From positions 1 to 44,945 of the forward strand of contig CALNAK010000002.1 of the NCBI GenBank assembly GCA_937874185.1: 44,945 nucleotides of DNA. The letters run 5' to 3'. This document shows, one piece after another, positions 41,490 to 44,945 of this stretch (positions are counted from its first letter, which is position 1; each line of letters starts with the position of its first letter). The notes below the pieces were generated by a model. The model ran no database searches, was not told the origin of the DNA, and saw only the letters and a list, made by a program, of their open reading frames with translations. Both the position numbers and the translations under genes were made by a program. Source of the stretch: an uncultured Lactobacillus sp. GTDB taxonomy: Bacteria > Bacillota > Bacilli > Lactobacillales > Lactobacillaceae.

Positions 41490-42734
41490 ATGGCAATAAA
41501 ATATGAAAAATTGATTCCTCGCTTTTTGGGATATGTAAAACAAAACACTCGTTCAGACGAATATTCTGAAACAGTACCTTCAACAGAGAGACAAACTGTT
41601 TTTCTCAAGAAGTTAGCTGAAGAACTAAAAGAGATTGGTCTAAACGATGTTAAGATTCGTAAAGTTGATTCATATTTAACAGCTGAATTGCCTTCAAACC
41701 TTGATTATGATGTTCCAGTTTTGGGATTAATTTCTCACGTTGATACAGCTGATTTTAATTCAGAAAATATCAAACCAAAGATTGTTGAGGATTATGATGG
41801 CAAGAGCATTATCAAACTTGATGCTGATGGTGAATATACTTTGGATCCAGCTATTTTCCCATCATTGAAGAAGTATAATGGTCAAACACTTATTACAACT
41901 AGTGGTGACACATTATTAGGTTCTGATGATAAATCAGGTGTTGCAGAAATCATTACAACTATGGAATATTTGATTGCTCATCCAGAAATCAAACATGGTA
42001 AGATCAAGATTGGTTTGGGACCTGATGAGGAAATTGGTACTGGTGCTAAGAGATTTGATGTTAAAGACTTTGGTGCCGACTTTGCATATACTGTTGATGG
42101 TGGTCCTGTTGGACAACTAGAATATGAAACATTCAGTGCTGCTGGACTAAAAGTTCATATCACTGGTAAAGATGTTCATCCATCAGAAGCTAAGGGTATT
42201 ATGATTAACTCAATGTTGATTGCTAGTGAATTCCAATCAATGTTGCCAGCTGATGAAGTACCTGAAAAGACTGATGGCCGTCAAGGATTCTTCTTACTAT
42301 GTGACGAGCAGGGTACTATCGACCATACTGATATGTCTTATATCATCCGTGATTTTGAACGTGATGGTCTTGAGAGTCGTAAGAATAAAGTTACTGAAAT
42401 CGTTAAGGCATTGAATGCTAAATACGGTGAAGGTACAGTTAAAATTGATATGGCTGATCAATATTACAATATGATTGATATTATGAAAGACCATATGGAC
42501 GTTGTTGAACTTGCTGAAAAAGCAATGAAGAACGTTGATATTGAACCAGATGAGGCCCCAGTTCGTGGTGGTACTGATGGTTCAACACTTTCATTCATGG
42601 GCTTACCAACACCAAACTTGTTTGCTGGTGGTGAGAACATGCACGGACGCTTCGAATATGTTGCTGAAGAGTCAATGGAAAAAGCCGTTGATGTAGTTCT
42701 TGAAATTATTAAGTTGAATAGTGAAAAGAAATAG
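41490..42734 (+). CDS. pepT: Peptidase T (aminotripeptidase)
   Basis: 414 residues. M20 family zinc metallopeptidase that removes the N-terminal residue from tripeptides. Metal ligands appear in ISHVDTADF, LLGSDDKSGVAEI, GPDEEIGTGAKRF (catalytic Glu-Glu), YTVDGG and the C-terminal ENMHGRFEYV. Start ATG with AGGGAGC upstream, 13 bases after the Nif3-like gene. It supplies amino acids from peptides in this proteolysis-dependent group. A perfect terminator follows. Confidence 0.96.
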   Translation: MAIKYEKLIPRFLGYVKQNTRSDEYSETVPSTERQTVFLKKLAEELKEIGLNDVKIRKVDSYLTAELPSNLDYDVPVLGLISHVDTADFNSENIKPKIVEDYDGKSIIKLDADGEYTLDPAIFPSLKKYNGQTLITTSGDTLLGSDDKSGVAEIITTMEYLIAHPEIKHGKIKIGLGPDEEIGTGAKRFDVKDFGADFAYTVDGGPVGQLEYETFSAAGLKVHITGKDVHPSEAKGIMINSMLIASEFQSMLPADEVPEKTDGRQGFFLLCDEQGTIDHTDMSYIIRDFERDGLESRKNKVTEIVKALNAKYGEGTVKIDMADQYYNMIDIMKDHMDVVELAEKAMKNVDIEPDEAPVRGGTDGSTLSFMGLPTPNLFAGGENMHGRFEYVAEESMEKAVDVVLEIIKLNSEKK

Positions 42735-42745
42735 TTATTAAAATT

Positions 42746-42782
42746 AAAGTTCAGAATCTGTAGTTTGGATTCTGAACTTTTT
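42746..42782 (+). terminator. Intrinsic terminator of pepT
   Basis: AAAGTTCAGAATC (42746-42758) pairs exactly with GATTCTGAACTTT (42768-42780) and is followed by T's. Confidence 0.93.
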
Positions 42783-42865
42783 GCTATATCTGGGCTTGAC
42801 ATATTCTCAACATATCACCTCTAACATATCAGCTTCGGTAAAATTATCTTATGTAACCTTAAATG

Positions 42866-42914
42866 AAAAAGATGAGACTAGAAAACCTAACTAGGTTACT
42901 AATCTCATCTTTTT
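42866..42914. terminator. Bidirectional terminator of the P-loop kinase gene
   Basis: AAAAAGATGAGA (42866-42877) pairs with TCTCATCTTTTT (42903-42914), with an inner AACCTA/TAGGTT helix. It overlaps the stop codon of the minus-strand gene. Confidence 0.9.
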
Positions 42915-43413
42915 ATTTTGTTTGTTCAATAATTTCATCAGCAATTTCTTCAAGTGGTTTGTCAGAACTATCGTATTTTATGGTAGACAGTTTTTGAAAT
43001 TTGATCAGTCGTGCAATTGAACGTTGTAAATCCTCAGACTTTCGTTTATCAGCTGTAATATCTGTTTGGATGTTACTAGTAAGCTTTTTAATGGAAGGAA
43101 GTAGGGACACTGGTGTGATCTCAACGTTATCTAAATTTAGTCCACTTGTAATGTCGTCAATAATTGATTGCTCATCCATAACCCAGCAGAAGACAATGTA
43201 TTCAATTTGTGAGTTATCAATAAATGAGTTCAACATAAATTGGATGTTTTTCATAACCATATTTTTATTCTCGTCATTAACTGTGAAGGGATTGATTTTC
43301 CAACACCAGTCACCATCTAGCATGACAGAGTTAGGCAATTTTTTGTATAGAATATTCGATAAAGTGGTTTTTCCGGCGCCCATTGGGCCACCTACCATAA
43401 TTAATTTTTTCAT
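42913..43413 (-). CDS. P-loop kinase-like ATP-binding protein
   Basis: 166 residues. Walker A VGGPMGAGKTTLSN lies at the N-terminus and LDGDWCWKINPF follows, as in small AAA_33 or shikimate/gluconate-kinase-like proteins. A Walker B-like hydrophobic stretch (IEYIVFCWVMDE) and a Lys/Arg-rich lid (TADKRKSEDLQRSIARL) come after. Substrate is unknown. The ATG at 43413 is used because upstream alternatives (GTG, TTG) overlap the only ribosome-binding-like GGTG. The Shine-Dalgarno is weak, so expression may be low. It is convergent with pepT and divergent from the surface-protein gene. Confidence 0.8.
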   Translation of the reverse strand: MKKLIMVGGPMGAGKTTLSNILYKKLPNSVMLDGDWCWKINPFTVNDENKNMVMKNIQFMLNSFIDNSQIEYIVFCWVMDEQSIIDDITSGLNLDNVEITPVSLLPSIKKLTSNIQTDITADKRKSEDLQRSIARLIKFQKLSTIKYDSSDKPLEEIADEIIEQTK

Positions 43414-43759
43414 AAGCACCAACTTTTGTTATTTAATATATGAATAAATGTTTTACGAAAACTATATCTAAAACAAAATACAACATTCCCAGTATAATGG
43501 CAATGAAAGCGATTATCAACTCCGTTTTATTGGATTAATGCTATACTAATCGTACAAAGATATTGATATTTCTGTTTTGACAATATCCGTATAGTAATAA
43601 AAACTATAAAAATATAGTTAAAAAGATAATCGCTTAAATAGGATAATTTAATTTGTGATTTTGTGTCTACCAATAACGTTAATAAAGTTATTTGAAGTAT
43701 CAATATTTGATTGATGTTCATTATGAAGACTTTTATATTCTGATTTGGAGGCGGGGAAG
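43414..43759. other. Divergent regulatory region of the surface-protein gene
   Basis: About 346 bases, very AT-rich. An extended -10 (TGCTATACT, 43539-43547) points toward the surface protein. AAGCGATTATC (43507-43517) and its exact inverse GATAATCGCTT (43625-43635) bracket it about 107 bases apart. The left copy also resembles half a cre (TGAAAGCG). A TTGACA at 43577-43582 lacks a properly spaced -10. Minus-strand reading frames here lack ribosome binding sites. GGAGGCGGGG precedes the surface-protein ATG. Confidence 0.5.
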
Positions 43760-44945
43760 ATGGATTTTAAGAAAAGACGTTTAAATAAAGCCTTAGAAAA
43801 CAAAATCTATCGTACTAAATTAGTACATGGTAATAAAGGTTGGTTCGCCGTTGGCCTTGTAGTTATTACAATGTTTGGTACTAGTTTAGTAACACAGAAA
43901 AATGTAAACGCATCAGCAATTAATAACGTAGCTGTCGCTAATTCTGTAACAAGTGGCTATGTTCAACTTTATAAAAATGTAACAGATAGTTCTATTAGTA
44001 AGACGAATCGTGGTTTAGCAGATGGTACTGCTTGGAAAACTGCAAAAGCTGTTAAAGGATTCGATGGCAATATATACGTTTTAGTTGGTAAAAATGAGTA
44101 CGCAAATGTTGACCAAATGGATTTGAGAGATGAAACCTCAAAGCAGGATCTATTGGGTACCATTCGAGTTTTCGATGGTAACAAACGTTATGTTACATTA
44201 TACGAAAATCCAAGTAAAGATGTAATGAGGGTTACTAATCGTGCATTGGCTAGAGATACACTTTGGAAAACAGATAAAAGAGTTATTGTAGATGGAATAG
44301 CTTATTATCGTGTGTCTACAAACGAATGGGTTAAAGGAACCGAAGCAGCACTGGTTTCAGAAAGCTCTCGTTCAAGTAAGGCATATATAGCTAATGGACC
44401 AGATCCTGAAATTACACCTGATCCCGATGCAAACACAAACAATAATAATGGTGGTGGATCAACAACTCCGCCTACGTCAGATACAGCGACTGTAACTATA
44501 AAAACAGTAGATGAGTCAGGGAACCCTATTGGAAAAGGATCAATAGTTGTTTCTAATCAAAAAGTAGGAGCAACATATAATGCCACGGCTCCAACAGTTG
44601 ACGGCTATACACCAGATGCAGCAAGTAAACCGGTAACAGTTGGAAAGGCAGGAACAGAAGTAACATTCACGTATACAAAGAATGAAACTCCGCCATCAGA
44701 TACAGCAGATGTGACTATAAAAATGGTAGATGAGTCGGGCAACCCAATTGGAGCCGGTCAAATGGTTATTCCTAATCAAAAAGTAGGAACAACATATAAT
44801 GCTAAGGCACCAGAAGTTCCAGATTATACACCAGATGCAGCAAGTAAACCGGTAACAGTTGCTCAGACAGGAACAGAAGTAACATTCACATATACAAAGA
44901 ATGAAACTCCGCCATCAGATACAGCAGATGTGACTATAAAAATGG
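43760..44945 (+). CDS. SLAP- and MucBP-repeat surface adhesin, 5' part (runs off window)
   Basis: At least 395 residues, no stop before the window ends. The N-terminus YRTKLVHGNKGWFAVGLVV resembles a KxYKxGKxW-type signal peptide, with cleavage likely near NASA. Two SLAP-type (S-layer A) modules follow: about residues 66-130 (YVQLYKN, KTNRGLADGTAWK) and 137-200 (LYENPSKDV, VTNRALARDTLWKTDKRV, YYRVSTNEWVKG), which may attach it to wall polymers. After a Pro/Asp/Asn/Gly linker come mucin-binding-protein repeats of 73 residues (219 bases), beginning near residue 241. Two are complete and a third is cut, each with VTIK-VDESGNPIG and ending TFTYTKNETPPSD. The likely role is adhesion to mucus or glycans. 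A C-terminal anchor cannot be seen. Confidence 0.88.
   Translation, partial: MDFKKRRLNKALENKIYRTKLVHGNKGWFAVGLVVITMFGTSLVTQKNVNASAINNVAVANSVTSGYVQLYKNVTDSSISKTNRGLADGTAWKTAKAVKGFDGNIYVLVGKNEYANVDQMDLRDETSKQDLLGTIRVFDGNKRYVTLYENPSKDVMRVTNRALARDTLWKTDKRVIVDGIAYYRVSTNEWVKGTEAALVSESSRSSKAYIANGPDPEITPDPDANTNNNNGGGSTTPPTSDTATVTIKTVDESGNPIGKGSIVVSNQKVGATYNATAPTVDGYTPDAASKPVTVGKAGTEVTFTYTKNETPPSDTADVTIKMVDESGNPIGAGQMVIPNQKVGTTYNAKAPEVPDYTPDAASKPVTVAQTGTEVTFTYTKNETPPSDTADVTIKM
44480..44945 (+). repeat. 219-bp tandem coding repeats (MucBP)
   Basis: The word GATACAGC recurs at 44480, 44699 and 44918, exactly 219 bases apart. Long near-identical blocks (for example 44606-44638 and 44825-44857) show recent duplication or gene conversion. 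The array continues past the window end. Confidence 0.92.

Noticed and set aside
42464..42802. 112-residue antisense frame at the end of pepT
   Set aside because: It crosses the pepT terminator, has no ribosome binding site and is Ser-rich low-complexity shadow sequence.
42786..42830. Three ACATAT words with TTGACA after pepT
   Set aside because: No -10 at proper spacing and no gene in that direction before a terminator. Probably chance in AT-rich DNA.
43527..43721. 64-residue hydrophobic frame on the minus strand before the surface protein
   Set aside because: No Shine-Dalgarno, very AT-rich, and it lies over the extended -10 and inverted repeat. A real small membrane peptide is not excluded but not supported.
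44480..44945. Direct repeats as a CRISPR or minisatellite
   Set aside because: Period is 219 bases, in frame and encodes MucBP modules. It is a protein repeat, not a CRISPR array.

Overview
The window looks like chromosomal DNA of an AT-rich low-GC Gram-positive in the Lactobacillaceae, most likely Companilactobacillus or a close relative. The evidence is T-box leaders, AGGAGG ribosome binding sites, a dnaG-rpoD pair, a phoH-ybeY-cdd-era-recO-glyQS order, WxL, SLAP and MucBP surface proteins, and a PTS/CcpA style of sugar metabolism. The genus is inferred from gene content and protein flavour, not from a database search.

Region 1 (1-13,950) is an accessory plant-glycoside utilisation island. 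Module A is an AraC regulator divergent from an MFS transporter, followed by a GH3 enzyme and a GH78 alpha-L-rhamnosidase. Module B is a second AraC regulator divergent from a beta-glucoside PTS permease, a large glycoside hydrolase I cannot place in a family, and a GH1 6-phospho-beta-glucosidase. None of the hydrolases has a signal peptide. The locus therefore appears to import whole glycosides and dismantle them in the cytoplasm: rhamnose and glucosyl units in A, phosphorylated beta-glucosides in B.

Region 2 (13,951-16,759) is on the minus strand: a small membrane protein, two tandem paralogous histidine phosphatases and a secreted SH3/amidase cell-wall hydrolase.

Region 3 (16,760-32,410) is mostly housekeeping: T-box-controlled hisS-aspS, an unusual ~115-nt extended hairpin, msrB-msrA, a YitT-family membrane protein, endonuclease IV, the PPDK regulatory kinase/phosphorylase, rpsU, phoH-ybeY, a HIT hydrolase, cdd (broken by one in-frame amber codon), era, recO and T-box-controlled glyQ-glyS.

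Region 4 (32,411-44,945) has an orphan secreted lectin/WxL protein and a candidate small RNA. These are followed by dnaG-rpoD, cfa, trmK, a Nif3-like protein, pepT and a P-loop kinase-like protein. The last gene is the start of a long SLAP/MucBP-repeat surface protein that runs off the window, preceded by a promoter bracketed by an 11-bp inverted repeat.

The most interesting candidates are the two-module glycoside locus with its unassigned hydrolase, the extended hairpin after aspS, the short terminated transcript before dnaG, and the cdd nonsense codon. No CRISPR array, insertion sequence, phage gene, tRNA or rRNA was seen.
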